Numbered from the stretch's first letter, positions 10,295 to 20,703 are shown. The stretch is 64,000 nucleotides of DNA from Nannochloropsis salina CCMP1776 (GCA_004565275.1 SDOX01000005.1:418051-482050); one strand, 5' to 3'. Notes: generated by a model not told the origin, from the letters alone. A program made the numbers and translations.

Positions 10295-12790
10295 ATGCCT
10301 TCAGTTCGTGCGGCGACAGCTCCCATCGAGCTACGAAAAAGCCGCCACATTAGCATACGTGCTTTTTTGTGCATTCTGAAGGACAGCGTCAGTAAAGGTC
10401 AAGGCAGTTTTGGCGTCCTAGGCGTGGCTCTACTCAGTCCTTTCGCGTTTTCTGTTTTACCGTGGTTCCTTGGTGTATTGATCGTCTTCTTGGTAGGGAT
10501 CGTTATCGAAGCAGGCCCGGGCGTGGCACTGGACTATCTAACGCATCTGGAGGAGACAGAGAGCCGGAGCGGATCATTCGACGTGCGCAGCGCTCTAGGC
10601 GGTGCACCTGGTTCGCAGAGACCTCCATCTCATTACCACCAGGACTTAGACTCGGCGGTCATCCTCCAACGAGGCGTCACTAGCCCGACGACATGGAGAG
10701 GCCGAGAACATGTATTCCAAAGCTCCTTACTTGAGGCGCACATAGAAGTCAGAGAGTTTCGCGTCGTTGAAAGGAAATTTGCAAGCTACAAAATATCGGT
10801 CAGCTGCTGTGTTCCGGTTGGCATTGGGAGCAGCAGTGACGCGGCGGGCTCTGAGAGCGCTTGTGCTTGGTCGGTGTGGAAGCGCTACTCGGATTTCGAG
10901 GACCTGCGGGAACGCCTGGACAACCCTTGCGATAAACACGGGTACGGGGGACAGCCGCTGCCTCCTATACCTCCCAAGACCTTGTTCAAAAACCTCTCGC
11001 CACGATTTCTGGCCAGAAGAGCTCGGAGCCTTGAGGAATTCCTCGTCCGGATCATCACGCGGGCGGATATTTGCGACGAGCCTGTGCTTCGGATGTTTTT
11101 GGGGCTGGCACCGCTACCGGGGCGATGTCAGTCGCTCTCACGGTCGCAAGAATGTGTTGAGAAGAAGCGGGAAACGGAGTCTGGCGTGGGAGAGGAGGAA
11201 GGAAGGGAAGGGCAGGAGGAGGAGGGAAGGGGTCAAGTCGACCGAGACGCAGACGAGCGACGAAGCGAGGATGACGGGGATACGGACAGTCACGAGGACG
11301 AGGGAACAGATGGGTATGAGTCCAGAGAAGACCCTGCGCTTTCTGCGCCTCATTGTTCTTCATCTCTGGTTTCGGTGGCGGCGGCAGGCTTGTCCCTGCC
11401 CACCTTTTGCCGCCCCAAAAACGAAGCGGATGAGAAACATGACGCTGAGCAAGATACTCCTCGGGCGCGAGGTTCATCGGTAGATGATCCAAAGCGTGGC
11501 GATTCCAGAGGTAGTTCGCTGTCCACGGATGGCAATGAGGTCTCGACGGAGGAGGAGAACGGCGCAGAGGCCGCACTGCCAGATGTGCGTGCGGAAAGGG
11601 GGGATGGAAGCAAGCTGTCCGCGCGAAGCGCGCCCGAAGAAAGGTGTGAGAACGACGAGAGTCAAGGCTCAGGCTACCGGCAGACCTTTTCCTCTGCGAG
11701 CACGGACGACGGGATGGACGACGAGGAACGGGAGGCTCGGAGCGCCAAGCACGTGCTGGAAACGGTGCGTGCGCTCTCCGGCCATTCGCCCTCCCAGTGG
11801 GACCGCGTTGGGCCTTCCTCCGGCCTCCCATTCCTTGGGCCCACTGACAGAAACCGGTCTTCGGACGAACCCTCGGCTGCTCCGGCCGCTGCCTCCCCGT
11901 CTTCCTCCCCTCACCAGTCGGTCCGGGCGCCAGGCGCGTCCGTCCAAGACTTCGCCTCCTGGGGATTGCGTTTGCAGCACCCCAACGCCTACTACGACCC
12001 GGGGCGTGGGAACAGCTTCCGGGTCCGCGGAAGGCACTACCTGCACGATCGGCTCAAAACCCCGGCCGGCCCTCCCATTGGTGAGCTGGTCATTGCCTAC
12101 GTCTTCCGAATTTCTCCAGAAAATCCTGGGCAGCGCGAAGACCACATTGCCAGTCGCGGCCGGATGGCGGAGATACTGCGCGAGATGCAAGACATGAAAG
12201 GGCGGGATGGCATGCCCACGTTTTTTTTCTTGTTGAATTTCCAAGTACCCGGAGATCCGCCTTTGAGTATGGTGACCGTTTTCGCCTTGCCTCGAGACAG
12301 GCGACCAGCGGAAGACGGATGTTTTTGGACACTCTTCGATCGTTTCGTGGATTTTCCCATGGACGATGGGGAAGGGGAAGGCAAGTCTGACAGAGGGGGG
12401 CGGTATCCTTTGTCTGACTTCAAGAATAAACGTTTCAAGCTAATCCCCAGTATCGTGGACGGGCCCTCCATGATTAAATGGGCGGTCGGGAATAAGCCGA
12501 CGATTCTGGGACAGAAACTCACGCAACGCTACTTTCGTGGAGAAGACTACGTGGAGGTGGATGTCGACATTGCTTCCTCCGCTCTGGCAAGTCAGATCGT
12601 CTCGCTGTGCCGGGGTTACGCCAAGTACCTGCAGGTGGAGATGGGTATTCTACTACAGGGAGAGGACGAGACAGCAGAGTTGCCCGAGAAGCTGCTGGGA
12701 ACCATTGGGATCAGAAATCTCGACATCAATTCTTTTGGTGTCGAACGGTATTCAAATGTGCGACCAGAAGAAGCAGATGGCATGGATTGA
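10295..12790 (+). CDS. Membrane-anchored PX domain protein with C-terminal EDR2_C (DUF1336) domain
   Basis: A single exon of 831 residues; ATG 10295 is the first in frame. Residues about 37-75 hold one or two hydrophobic segments (VLGVALLSPFAFSVLPW onward). Residues about 150-270 form a PX phosphoinositide-binding domain with the WKRYSDFEDL core and the PPIPPKT loop. A long acidic and Ser-rich linker follows. Residues about 550-828 match the C-terminal domain of plant ENHANCED DISEASE RESISTANCE 2: FRVRGRHYLHDRLK, LLNFQVPG, FKLIPSIVDGP and RYFRGEDYVEVDVDIASS. EDR2 in plants joins PH and START domains to this one at endomembranes. Here a PX module and a membrane anchor replace them. A lipid-sensing or tethering role at ER-endosome contacts is inferred. 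It is convergent with the TTL-family gene, whose stop lies 220 bp away. Confidence 0.88.
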   Translation: MPSVRAATAPIELRKSRHISIRAFLCILKDSVSKGQGSFGVLGVALLSPFAFSVLPWFLGVLIVFLVGIVIEAGPGVALDYLTHLEETESRSGSFDVRSALGGAPGSQRPPSHYHQDLDSAVILQRGVTSPTTWRGREHVFQSSLLEAHIEVREFRVVERKFASYKISVSCCVPVGIGSSSDAAGSESACAWSVWKRYSDFEDLRERLDNPCDKHGYGGQPLPPIPPKTLFKNLSPRFLARRARSLEEFLVRIITRADICDEPVLRMFLGLAPLPGRCQSLSRSQECVEKKRETESGVGEEEGREGQEEEGRGQVDRDADERRSEDDGDTDSHEDEGTDGYESREDPALSAPHCSSSLVSVAAAGLSLPTFCRPKNEADEKHDAEQDTPRARGSSVDDPKRGDSRGSSLSTDGNEVSTEEENGAEAALPDVRAERGDGSKLSARSAPEERCENDESQGSGYRQTFSSASTDDGMDDEEREARSAKHVLETVRALSGHSPSQWDRVGPSSGLPFLGPTDRNRSSDEPSAAPAAASPSSSPHQSVRAPGASVQDFASWGLRLQHPNAYYDPGRGNSFRVRGRHYLHDRLKTPAGPPIGELVIAYVFRISPENPGQREDHIASRGRMAEILREMQDMKGRDGMPTFFFLLNFQVPGDPPLSMVTVFALPRDRRPAEDGCFWTLFDRFVDFPMDDGEGEGKSDRGGRYPLSDFKNKRFKLIPSIVDGPSMIKWAVGNKPTILGQKLTQRYFRGEDYVEVDVDIASSALASQIVSLCRGYAKYLQVEMGILLQGEDETAELPEKLLGTIGIRNLDINSFGVERYSNVRPEEADGMD

Positions 12791-13010
12791 GGCGCAGAGA
12801 ATATTTGGCGCTTATTACAGAATAGTGAGGGCATATATCGTAAAGGGGGGATCTGGGGGTCAAAATTCGTGCCAGTAGTGACGGATGCAGGAACTTGTGT
12901 ACAGCAATACTCTGTTAACTTTACGCAGTGTAAAAATCATTGGGTGCATAGCGTGCGAAGATGTGGAGATACTGCTCGATGCCGAAAGAAATGTGTTAGC
13001 TTTCACTTTG

Positions 13011-14381
13011 TCACCCATCTAATAAGCGCATCCCGACCTCCCCATTCTTCGGGTGCAAGGATTGGTATACCAACGCCAAATCTTTGCTGATTTCTCCGTC
13101 TTCAAGGACGGCCACGTCCAGTGTAGCCTCCAGCAGCCCCTCTATCACCGACTTTAGACGCGGCCCTGTTTGCTTGAAATCCGGTCCTGGATTCACCTCT
13201 AGTAGATGAACCTGTGGTGTCAAAACTGGGAGACCTGATTCATTTGAACTTGTTTGGTCCATAGACACCAAAAAGTCAAGACCCAGGAGCTCAAAGCACT
13301 GAGGAACTGGAGCAAAGACTGTCCGCTCCCCGTGCAAAGCCTTGAAAAGCTCTCCCGTCACATTTTCAATCCCCCCGCGGATATCGTTGATAATTCCCTC
13401 CGCCTGCTCCAAACTTAAATGCTGCTTTGTTCTCAAATCATCTATCAAGTCATCCAATGAGAAAACACAATCCTCCGCCGCTGGGCACACCTCCCCGTCT
13501 TCCACTTGTCGGGCGGTGTTGGTTACGTGCGCTAGCTGATTGCAAAGATCCTCTGAATCGTACTCCACGGTCGAGGTGAGCAATAAAATTTGCCGCCAAA
13601 CGTACACAGAAAGATTTCCTACTGCCAAAACATAACACCTCAGATGGAATTTTCTGCGACGGTATAGAAGAGGAGTGACTATGTATGCCTGCAAAACCCA
13701 CTCACGCACGTCAGGCCATGTCCGTACAATGTCCCTCATGCTTTGGTAGTCCTTTAGGACTGTTATTTCTGCGCCTTTATTGGTGACGCTTGGTTTAAGA
13801 ATCCAGGTGGAGCCAGGAGACCGTGCAATCCTTTCTCTCGCGTCCCGAAGGCACCAGTCCAATCGATCCCGTAATGAGAATGTCGCCGTGAGATTTCCGT
13901 CAAATGTGGCACCCAACGCCCCAAAGCTCATCCCTTCCTCAAACGCTTCCCAAGTTTCGATGACTAAGGTCTCAGGGATTGCTCCATGCAGCATTGACGT
14001 TGGTCTTTTCGCCATGTATTTGCGTAGATGATAGGCTAATTGAGCTTTTCGCGCTAGCCCTTTCCGGACCAAGTATGAGTTGGCTTTAATTTTACCCCCA
14101 CTTGCCAGGACTCGGTCGAAATCCAGATCCTCGTAGTCTGCCCATAATATGGAGGCATCCTTTTGATTTTTAACACCACATAAACGGAACTGCCGCTTGG
14201 CAATGGCTTTGACGAGGATACGTCTTGTGTAGTCGCACTCGATCTTCACCCAGATACGGGTAGCCCGGGGATCATAGGTGGGACAGGCAGTAGAGACAGG
14301 GCCAATTGAAGAAAAGTATGGAGTATATTTGATTTCAAAGCGAGTGTTTTCTATGGCTGATGTTTTCCATGCCCATGCCAT
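13011..14381 (-). CDS. Tubulin-tyrosine-ligase family (TTL) protein
   Basis: A single-exon frame of 456 residues from ATG 14381; open sequence continues upstream to 14453 without another ATG. The ATP-grasp features of the TTL family are visible: WILKPSVTNKGAEI (nucleotide binding), VLQAYIVTPLLYRRRKFHLRCYVL (the FDLR-like strand), NQLAHVTN (the HLTN-like motif) and LLEVNPGPDFKQTG near the C terminus (metal-binding Glu/Asn). PDFKQTG is reminiscent of fungal Pby1-type TTL proteins rather than of polyglutamylases. The family ligates amino acids to tubulin or other proteins; which substrate applies here cannot be read from the sequence. Overall length fits a single-domain TTL. Confidence 0.85.
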   Translation of the reverse strand: MAWAWKTSAIENTRFEIKYTPYFSSIGPVSTACPTYDPRATRIWVKIECDYTRRILVKAIAKRQFRLCGVKNQKDASILWADYEDLDFDRVLASGGKIKANSYLVRKGLARKAQLAYHLRKYMAKRPTSMLHGAIPETLVIETWEAFEEGMSFGALGATFDGNLTATFSLRDRLDWCLRDARERIARSPGSTWILKPSVTNKGAEITVLKDYQSMRDIVRTWPDVREWVLQAYIVTPLLYRRRKFHLRCYVLAVGNLSVYVWRQILLLTSTVEYDSEDLCNQLAHVTNTARQVEDGEVCPAAEDCVFSLDDLIDDLRTKQHLSLEQAEGIINDIRGGIENVTGELFKALHGERTVFAPVPQCFELLGLDFLVSMDQTSSNESGLPVLTPQVHLLEVNPGPDFKQTGPRLKSVIEGLLEATLDVAVLEDGEISKDLALVYQSLHPKNGEVGMRLLDG

Positions 14382-15122
14382 ACTTCTAGTTCTTCCAATA
14401 GTATCGATGGTACTGTAACGATATGAGTGCTTTGAGCCTGAGAGCGATGACACCAGCGGATGACGGATATTAGAAAGCTAAGCCTGTTTCAATTGGTTGA
14501 GATTCTTGCTGGTGGTGCGGATTCAAGCGACTTTAAAGAAGCCTTCTACTGTGACCCAGGCCCGCTTGCTACCTCTACCTTTACCGAAAGAGGGTTACGA
14601 GCCGATAATTTCAGTGGCGTTCTGCGATTTAACTCATCAGTAAGACAACATATCCCTACAGAATGAATTGTATACACGAGCGTCATGAGGAAAGCGCTCT
14701 GAAATTGCCTGACCCGTCTATAGAGCTCGCATGTAAGCGCAGCCAAGTAGACGGGCGGGGCCAGGAGGTTGTCGGGGGGTACTCGTTACATCCGGGTAGG
14801 CGCGGGACTTCGCAACTAAAAGACGTGCAATCGGCGAGCCCGACGTACGACCTCTTTGCTTGCATCTGCCATGATTTAAAAGGATCGTCGATCTATAATA
14901 TGCTTATGATAGATATCATCAAAAATGGTCACTAGATTGTACTGTAGCATTCTTACTGTACCGATAATTGCGTTGGTCAACTCTATATATAGGAAACATG
15001 AGCATGATCTTCCCTCATTTTAGAGTACCGCAGCACAGGACAATACGTCTGTTGTCAGATAACTTATATCTCTTTGATGAGCACATTAGGTGGAAACTGG
15101 GTCTTAAATCCTCAACTCGCTA
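14382..15122. other. Intergenic region
   Basis: No gene seen. It carries the promoter of the TTL-family gene and the 3' end of the TMEM260-like gene. A TATATATA stretch lies near 14984 but has no gene start close by in a fitting orientation. Confidence 0.45.
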
Positions 15123-17741
15123 CTATTCAATCATGAGTGGGTCGATATTTGTCATGATCATGGCATGTTGGTGGCGCATAACATTTATTTCAGAATCAGC
15201 CAGATCTTCCGGCTTTTGGAAGCACACTCGCCAAGCTTCATCAAAACGATTCATCGCCCAGATCCTCCAATCGGTTTCATTGCGATCAGCACCGCGGTAC
15301 CAACGTGACGACGTGGAATTGAGAGCAGGTCCAGAAAATGGACTACGAGGGGGAATTCTGACAAGTTGGGCGTCAGCTGCTGCCGATGAAATTGCTGGGC
15401 TCAAGTGTAAGGCATGTATGTATGCTAAACCAAGATTCTTTAGCACATATGATGGGTGTTCCGGATCGTACGTGATTAACACTTCAAGCCACCACGCTGC
15501 ATCCAGAAAATGTTTAAGTACTAAAGAGGAAGACATTTTGGTAACAGTCAAGCCAGCTTTCGACTCGGTTGCATTCATTCCAGCGATCTTGTTGTATCGA
15601 TCCCGAAGGGCGATGGCCTCCTCTAGCATGTGGGCAGCGGCCTCGGCCAAATGGTCAAGGTAATCGCGTCTAACGATGTACTCTGCACTTCCTTTTCCAT
15701 ATCTTTTCAGAGGCGGCAAATCTGATATGGGAAATGCAAATGAATCTCCATGCTGAACCACGCGCCATATTCTGCAATGATCTCCCGTCCACTTTTCCAA
15801 GTTCCACACGTCCTCATGCCTGAAGATCTGCATGGTCAAGCCCATTGGCAGCTCCGTAAAATATTTTCGCAATGTCTTTTCCGCATGGGAAAATGTCACA
15901 TTACCTGCAACAAATATACCCCCTACTCTATCTATATTTACATCTAAAAGGCTGGACATGGTAAAAGCTCCGGTTGCACGCGCCAAAGTATCTGTCTCAG
16001 CGACACAGTGGGTTCCAGGGAAGACAACTTTTTTGCCAAATGAGCGTTGCTCAATTGCCCAACGAGCATCTTTCATACGCGATAGATTAAGAAGTGTCAC
16101 ATCACGTCGATACCCTTCACAAAGCTGCGCATACTGCATTGATGTCCACAGCTGGTTGTACTCCACAAAAAGCAGCGCATCAGCCGGTAGGGGTGCAAGC
16201 AAGCAGCGCGCGTACCGATCAATGAAGAGATTTGTACGATGGTCAGATACAATATAGCTGCGTTTGAATTGAAATGTTGCCAATAACACATACACTACGC
16301 AAACTGATATCGACAGTTGTGTGGCAGATGGAAGCATTGTATGCCTCTCCCCTGTCGTCTGACGGACCATCATCATGCTCGCAAGCCAGTCCATGCCGAC
16401 CCCCGCCCATATGAAAACCACGAGATTTGGAGCCATCCATTTTCCCGCATCCATCCCTGCGAATGTTTCTGCTTTCGTGGAAAATATTGTTTCGAAACCA
16501 TTCCAAGCTGCTAAGGAACAAACCCAAGCTCCCGCAAGTGCCCATGTTAGCAAGTTGCTTTCAGTACGCGCAAGGTTGTCTTTTTTCTGATTTGGCCCTT
16601 TCTTTGACATCTCCCTTGAAAGCATTGGTGGTGCTTTGAGACAGGGGACATCTGCTATTATTTGTTGAATATATTTGTCAGTGGCTTCCGCGACTTTGTA
16701 GCGTTCACCGTCGCGGCGAAGTGGTAGCAAGAAACGACCAGTTCGCATTGTTGCTGCAGATAAGCCGACCACAGCTAGCAATGGTACAAGTCCAGCAAGA
16801 CCCTGACCACAAATCAAATCCCATAAATATGTACCAAAACAGTCTGGCTCGGGTGTTGAACCGGGGGATTCGTCGTATGTACTCTGTTGAGCGTACAGCC
16901 GTAACTCCCGCAACGATAGTTTATTATAATAATTGACAGCATAATTGTTCCATGCAACCACAGGCAGATAGAAATAGGGCAATAAACCTATTAGAAAACC
17001 TCCTGTACACTGCAATAGGACCCGCTGGTTTTGGTTTGTTATGTCTTTTCGCATGCACCAAGCGACATAGGAAATTATAGGCACCAGAAAAGGGAAAGAC
17101 GCGCGCTGGCTGGACAGAGCTACACCGCACAAGAGTGCGACACAATATGCCCAAAAAAGGCGATCTTCGAGCTGCCAACAACTTCCAAACTGGATCACTG
17201 TATAGAGGATAAGACCAAGTGTCGCGGTGCTTAGGGCGCATGGAGTGGCTTGCACGGCATATTTCCACGCCAAGGGGGACCATGCAAAAAGCCCTGCAGC
17301 TGTCGCGGCAGCTATTAATGTGGTTATACTCGTCTCTGTATCTCGATATTTAGAGCTTGGCGTATATAAAGATTGGTAGTAACGATATCGTGCCCGTCCA
17401 AATTGCACAACGCACAAAAATAGACATCCGGCTGTTGCGGTCGAGAACACGGCGGAGGCAACATTTGCCTTCCAAGCAGGGCTCTCATCGAGGGGCAGGT
17501 AGTTTATAGCTATGTGATAAATAATGGCTAAAATTGGAGGTATGCTTGGACAGGCTGTACCCATGCAGCACCCCTCTGTGACGAGTGTAGCGCTACCCGC
17601 AGACACGACACTCCTGGCTAAGGTTACCCAGTAACTTGTAAAAATAACTCCACACGTGAGAAGTAAGCATATGCTTGTAATACACTTGCTCGACCGCAAT
17701 CTTTTAAAGATGAGATTTCTCATGGTAATTGTCATTGGCAT
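15123..17741 (-). CDS. TMEM260-like (DUF2723) multi-pass membrane protein with altered catalytic loop
   Basis: A single exon of 872 residues starting at ATG 17741. The N-terminal half has about ten or more hydrophobic segments. The C-terminal half is soluble and includes RYARCLLAPLPADALLF and YAQLCEGYRRDVTLLNL, which follow the TMEM260 pattern of 'RNLL..MP.DAI' and 'CEGLRPDISLVN'. TMEM260 is an ER protein O-mannosyltransferase. Family members carry a first luminal loop of the form GGDSGELI....HPPGYPL. Here the equivalent reads SAGSATLVTEGCCMGTACPSIPP, so the Asp, Glu and His of that signature are gone, while the following PLDESPAWKANVASAVF is conserved. The protein is otherwise full length. 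It may be an inactive or re-purposed relative. A lipid-linked-sugar-dependent membrane glycosyltransferase fold is the safest description. Confidence 0.82.
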   Translation of the reverse strand: MPMTITMRNLIFKRLRSSKCITSICLLLTCGVIFTSYWVTLARSVVSAGSATLVTEGCCMGTACPSIPPILAIIYHIAINYLPLDESPAWKANVASAVFSTATAGCLFLCVVQFGRARYRYYQSLYTPSSKYRDTETSITTLIAAATAAGLFAWSPLAWKYAVQATPCALSTATLGLILYTVIQFGSCWQLEDRLFWAYCVALLCGVALSSQRASFPFLVPIISYVAWCMRKDITNQNQRVLLQCTGGFLIGLLPYFYLPVVAWNNYAVNYYNKLSLRELRLYAQQSTYDESPGSTPEPDCFGTYLWDLICGQGLAGLVPLLAVVGLSAATMRTGRFLLPLRRDGERYKVAEATDKYIQQIIADVPCLKAPPMLSREMSKKGPNQKKDNLARTESNLLTWALAGAWVCSLAAWNGFETIFSTKAETFAGMDAGKWMAPNLVVFIWAGVGMDWLASMMMVRQTTGERHTMLPSATQLSISVCVVYVLLATFQFKRSYIVSDHRTNLFIDRYARCLLAPLPADALLFVEYNQLWTSMQYAQLCEGYRRDVTLLNLSRMKDARWAIEQRSFGKKVVFPGTHCVAETDTLARATGAFTMSSLLDVNIDRVGGIFVAGNVTFSHAEKTLRKYFTELPMGLTMQIFRHEDVWNLEKWTGDHCRIWRVVQHGDSFAFPISDLPPLKRYGKGSAEYIVRRDYLDHLAEAAAHMLEEAIALRDRYNKIAGMNATESKAGLTVTKMSSSLVLKHFLDAAWWLEVLITYDPEHPSYVLKNLGLAYIHALHLSPAISSAAADAQLVRIPPRSPFSGPALNSTSSRWYRGADRNETDWRIWAMNRFDEAWRVCFQKPEDLADSEINVMRHQHAMIMTNIDPLMIE

Positions 17742-18429
17742 AGGGGTGCCGACCTCTCAACTTGCGTATCCATGTACTGTGATGGTGAGACGGGTTTGTA
17801 CTTTTTAAGCATGGCCTGATAATCGACGCCTGGTGGTACATAATTTTGGTTTTTGTACGCTCTAAGCATATTTTTTTTTTGGGGGTTAGGATGCCTGTCA
17901 AACAAAGAAAGCTCATGTCAAAATCAACACTTGCGAACACGGTATTTGCCACTAGGACGGGGTGGTCTATGAGATACCCGAATGCGTCCATGTATCGTCC
18001 TCATTTTTGACACATCAGCACAGGGTAACGAGAATGGAAAAATGCATTTACCACATGCAGGTTTCCAAACGGCGAAGGAATGTTCCTCTGGCATGTCCGC
18101 ACGTCGAACCCGACGTGCACGCACGGCATGGGGTTTACGTGCCCGGAGGCGGGGTCTGTCGGGGCTGGCGAGACTCGGGGCGAGAAACATCACGTGAGGG
18201 GCCCGCCCTGGGTACTGCCGCGGCCGCCCTCCCCACGGGCGTGGTGGCCCGTGCATCGTTTCACAACATTTTCTGTCAAGCTTCACACGGTCCTTGGTCA
18301 TACGGTCCTACAGGTTGCGGACAAGGGGTGTAGGTAGTACGGAAGTTTGAACTGGATTGAGTGGGAACAAAGCATTGAGGTAAGTCAATTGCCAACTCGC
18401 CCTTAAAACAAGGAAGTAAAAAATATATC
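17742..18429. other. Divergent intergenic region
   Basis: It lies between two divergently transcribed genes (TMEM260-like on minus, SR protein on plus) and must carry both promoters. The part from 18090 to 18240 is GC-rich, with several short CG-rich palindrome-like words. I see no RNA gene or coding sequence. Confidence 0.45.
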
Positions 18430-19611
18430 ATGCCTGGTACGCGCCTCTACGTGGGAAACTTGACGCCTTCCGTCACGGGAGATGAGTTGAGGGAGATTTT
18501 CAGCGGCTACGGGCCAATTGATCGCGTGGACATGAAGAAAGATGGGTACGCCTTCGTAGAATTCGTGCGCGGCAGAGAAGGAGAGGATGCCGTTGTTGCG
18601 GCCGCCCAAGGCATGAACAAAAAGGAACTGCACGGTTTGATATTGACAGTAGAAGAAGCGAAGGGCCCGAAACGAGAAGGTCCTCGTCCTGAGATGCAGC
18701 GGTCTGAATTTCGGATTCGAGTGGAAGGTATGCCGCGTGAAGCCACCTGGCAAGATTTGAAGGACTTCGCTCGAGGGAAGAAAGGTTTGGCTCCTTTATA
18801 CACAGAGGTACTCCGTGGCACTCCGGGCGTAGGAATTATCGAGTATCATCGCCGCGAGGATATGATTGAAGCTTTGAGCCTCATTCACAACACGGAACTG
18901 CGTGGCGTGGTGGTCCAAGTGTACGAGGTGAGTGGAGAGGATTGTGATGGACGGCCTGGCAGTTGTGAAGGTTGAAAGCCACACAAGGGGACATTATGTA
19001 CACGTCTGAAAAGAAACCGCATTCACCTTCCTCAGGACACCCCGATGAGCCGAGGCCGCGGTCCTGAGAGGCGACCCGGGTTCAGCCGAAGCCCCCCGGG
19101 GGAGTACCGGCGGGGCGACAACCGTTTTCCGCCTCGCGATCGTCCACGGTCCAGGTCGCGAGAGCGCTACCCGCCCAGCTACATGCCACCAGACCCTTAC
19201 GCTTACCGTCGAGGGCGCTCTCGGTCTCGCAGCCCCCCGCCCGGTCGTTACCCACCTCCCTACCCTGAGGACCCTTATCGCCGCGGCGGCCCTCTCCCCC
19301 CTCCACCTCAACCGGCTTTCTACGACAACTACGACTACCGTCGTGATTCTCGCGCTCGCTCCCGCTCCCCCCCTCCTCGCTACGCTCCTCCGTATGAATC
19401 CCGCTACGCCTCGCCCCCCTCCTCCGGCGGCCGGCCCCGGGACTACAGTCCCCGTCGTCCTAGGGCCGCGGCAGATGACGACTACCGTTACGCCCCCCCC
19501 CCCTCCCGCTACGCGCCGCCAGGACCATACGACGGTGGACGGGAGGGGATCAGCCGGTGGGTTTGCGGGAGGGAGGCTCCCCGCGGACGGACGCTTCGAG
19601 GAACCCTATAA
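18430..19611 (+). CDS. SR splicing factor, SRSF1/ASF-like (two RRMs plus RS/proline-rich tail)
   Basis: Exon 1 is 18430-18927 and exon 2 starts at 19036, both in phase 0. Residues 1-80 are a canonical RRM (RLYVGNL as RNP2, GYAFVEF as RNP1). Residues about 98-166 are a pseudo-RRM carrying TWQDLKD, the diagnostic SWQDLKD heptad of SRSF1 relatives. Exon 2 encodes a tail of RSRSR and RYxPP repeats. The direct reading stops at 19611 (357 residues), but its last 25 residues look random. The frame one base away continues the Gly/Pro-rich tail to a stop at 19772-19774. This suggests an extra base in the G runs near 19536-19546, either a real frameshift or a sequence error. SR proteins bind exonic enhancers and recruit U1/U2AF. 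Confidence 0.9.
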
Positions 19612-20279
19612 CGGCGGGCGCCACCCACCCGGACCACCTGCGCCGTCTCGCCCCCCTGCGCACGCGCCCATGCCAGACATGTACATGCCGGGGCATCGTC
19701 CCCCCGGCTCGGGTGGAGGGGAGGCTGGCGGAAGCAGGGACCCCCGGCGGAGGGAGTGGGGCGGGGGCCGGTGAGGCTCCCATGCGTGGCTTGGGAGGGC
19801 GTGCAGATTCGCAACATCGTCCGGTCCTGAAGAGGGTCGATGGAGCAGAGGAAAGGTTGATGATCACACAGAGGCCTAGTCGGGCTCGGATTCCGGACGC
19901 GTGCGCGTGTCAATGAGGCTTTGAGGGGTTGAAAGGATGTGACGAAGTGCTCTGAGGGCTCCTCCCATGAGAAGAAGGCGATGTAGAACGCTGTGCCATC
20001 GATCTACCGGGCATTCCTCGAGGGCGTGGGACGGTATCAGACCTGGGGTGGTGCAGAGGACCGCGAAGAGACTAGGTTTAAGGAATAATTTGAGAGGAAA
20101 TGAAGGCCACCCTTGTCAGGCTCGAAGCGCACCAGTCATCTTTTTTTTCGCCTCCGGACCTTTTTCCCTCCTTTCTCTTGCTCAGCTCGCTGTGCCAGCG
20201 AACCTGATAGTACAATGTATCACCACACCCTCCTCTCACTGAGCTCGATGTTCTCCTCGACAGGATTGGGTGAGGGTGG
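19612..20279. other. Intergenic region, first part probably the true tail of the SR gene
   Basis: Positions 19612-19774 continue a Gly/Pro/Arg-rich reading (NGGRHPPGPPAPSRPP and onward) that fits the end of the SR protein. The rest to 20279 holds no gene I can support. It includes a pyrimidine-rich block near 20140-20190 ahead of the next start. Confidence 0.5.
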
Positions 20280-20558
20280 ATGTCGCCGCAACGAGCCTCG
20301 GGACTACAGAAAGAAGTTCTCAGCCTTTACCGACGAGTATTGCGCGCTGCCAAAGTCAAAGACGCGGGCAAAATAGATGGAGAAACGTATACATTGGCTC
20401 GTACGCGTTTTCGAGAAGATGCTACGTCAGTAAGGCGAATGGATTTCCAGAAAATTGAATTTTTAATCCGTCAAGGACATAAGCAACTCAAATACTTGAA
20501 CATGCCGAGTGTTTTAAGAGGCGCCTCCGTCACCCCTTCCGCCGCATCGCGGCATTAA
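20280..20558 (+). CDS. SDHAF1: Succinate dehydrogenase assembly factor 1 (LYR-motif protein)
   Basis: A 92-residue single-exon protein. It has the LYR motif in VLSLYRRVLRAA and the downstream arginine-rich helix MDFQKIEFLIRQGHKQLKYL. This matches the SDHAF1 pattern (LYR near the N terminus, then 'IEYLYRRGRRQL'). SDHAF1 is a mitochondrial matrix chaperone that helps load iron-sulfur clusters into the SdhB subunit of complex II through HSC20/ISCU. The length is normal for the family. No separate presequence is apparent, which is usual for small LYR proteins. Confidence 0.88.
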   Translation: MSPQRASGLQKEVLSLYRRVLRAAKVKDAGKIDGETYTLARTRFREDATSVRRMDFQKIEFLIRQGHKQLKYLNMPSVLRGASVTPSAASRH

Positions 20559-20609
20559 GGAAAGAGGAGAGACAACGTTGTTGACATAATACCTTCTGTA
20601 AAGCATGTA

Positions 20610-20615
20610 AATAAA
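20610..20615 (+). promoter_or_regulatory. Putative polyadenylation signal AATAAA
   Basis: AATAAA lies 52 bases after the SDHAF1 stop codon, at a spacing suitable for 3'-end formation. Confidence 0.4.
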
Positions 20616-20703
20616 GCGTCCTCACACTAACCGAAGTAAAATATGGGCAGCATCAAGTTTCGTCTCTTTTTTTCCCAATCTGCCCTGATCTTCTTTGTCT
20701 CCT

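Noticed and set aside
14981-14995. TATATATA box
   Set aside because: No gene starts at a suitable distance downstream on either strand, so calling it a promoter is not justified.
17924-18301. Arg/Pro-rich minus-strand frame in the divergent gap
   Set aside because: Reads as a GC-rich random frame, with no homologous pattern, between two divergent promoters.
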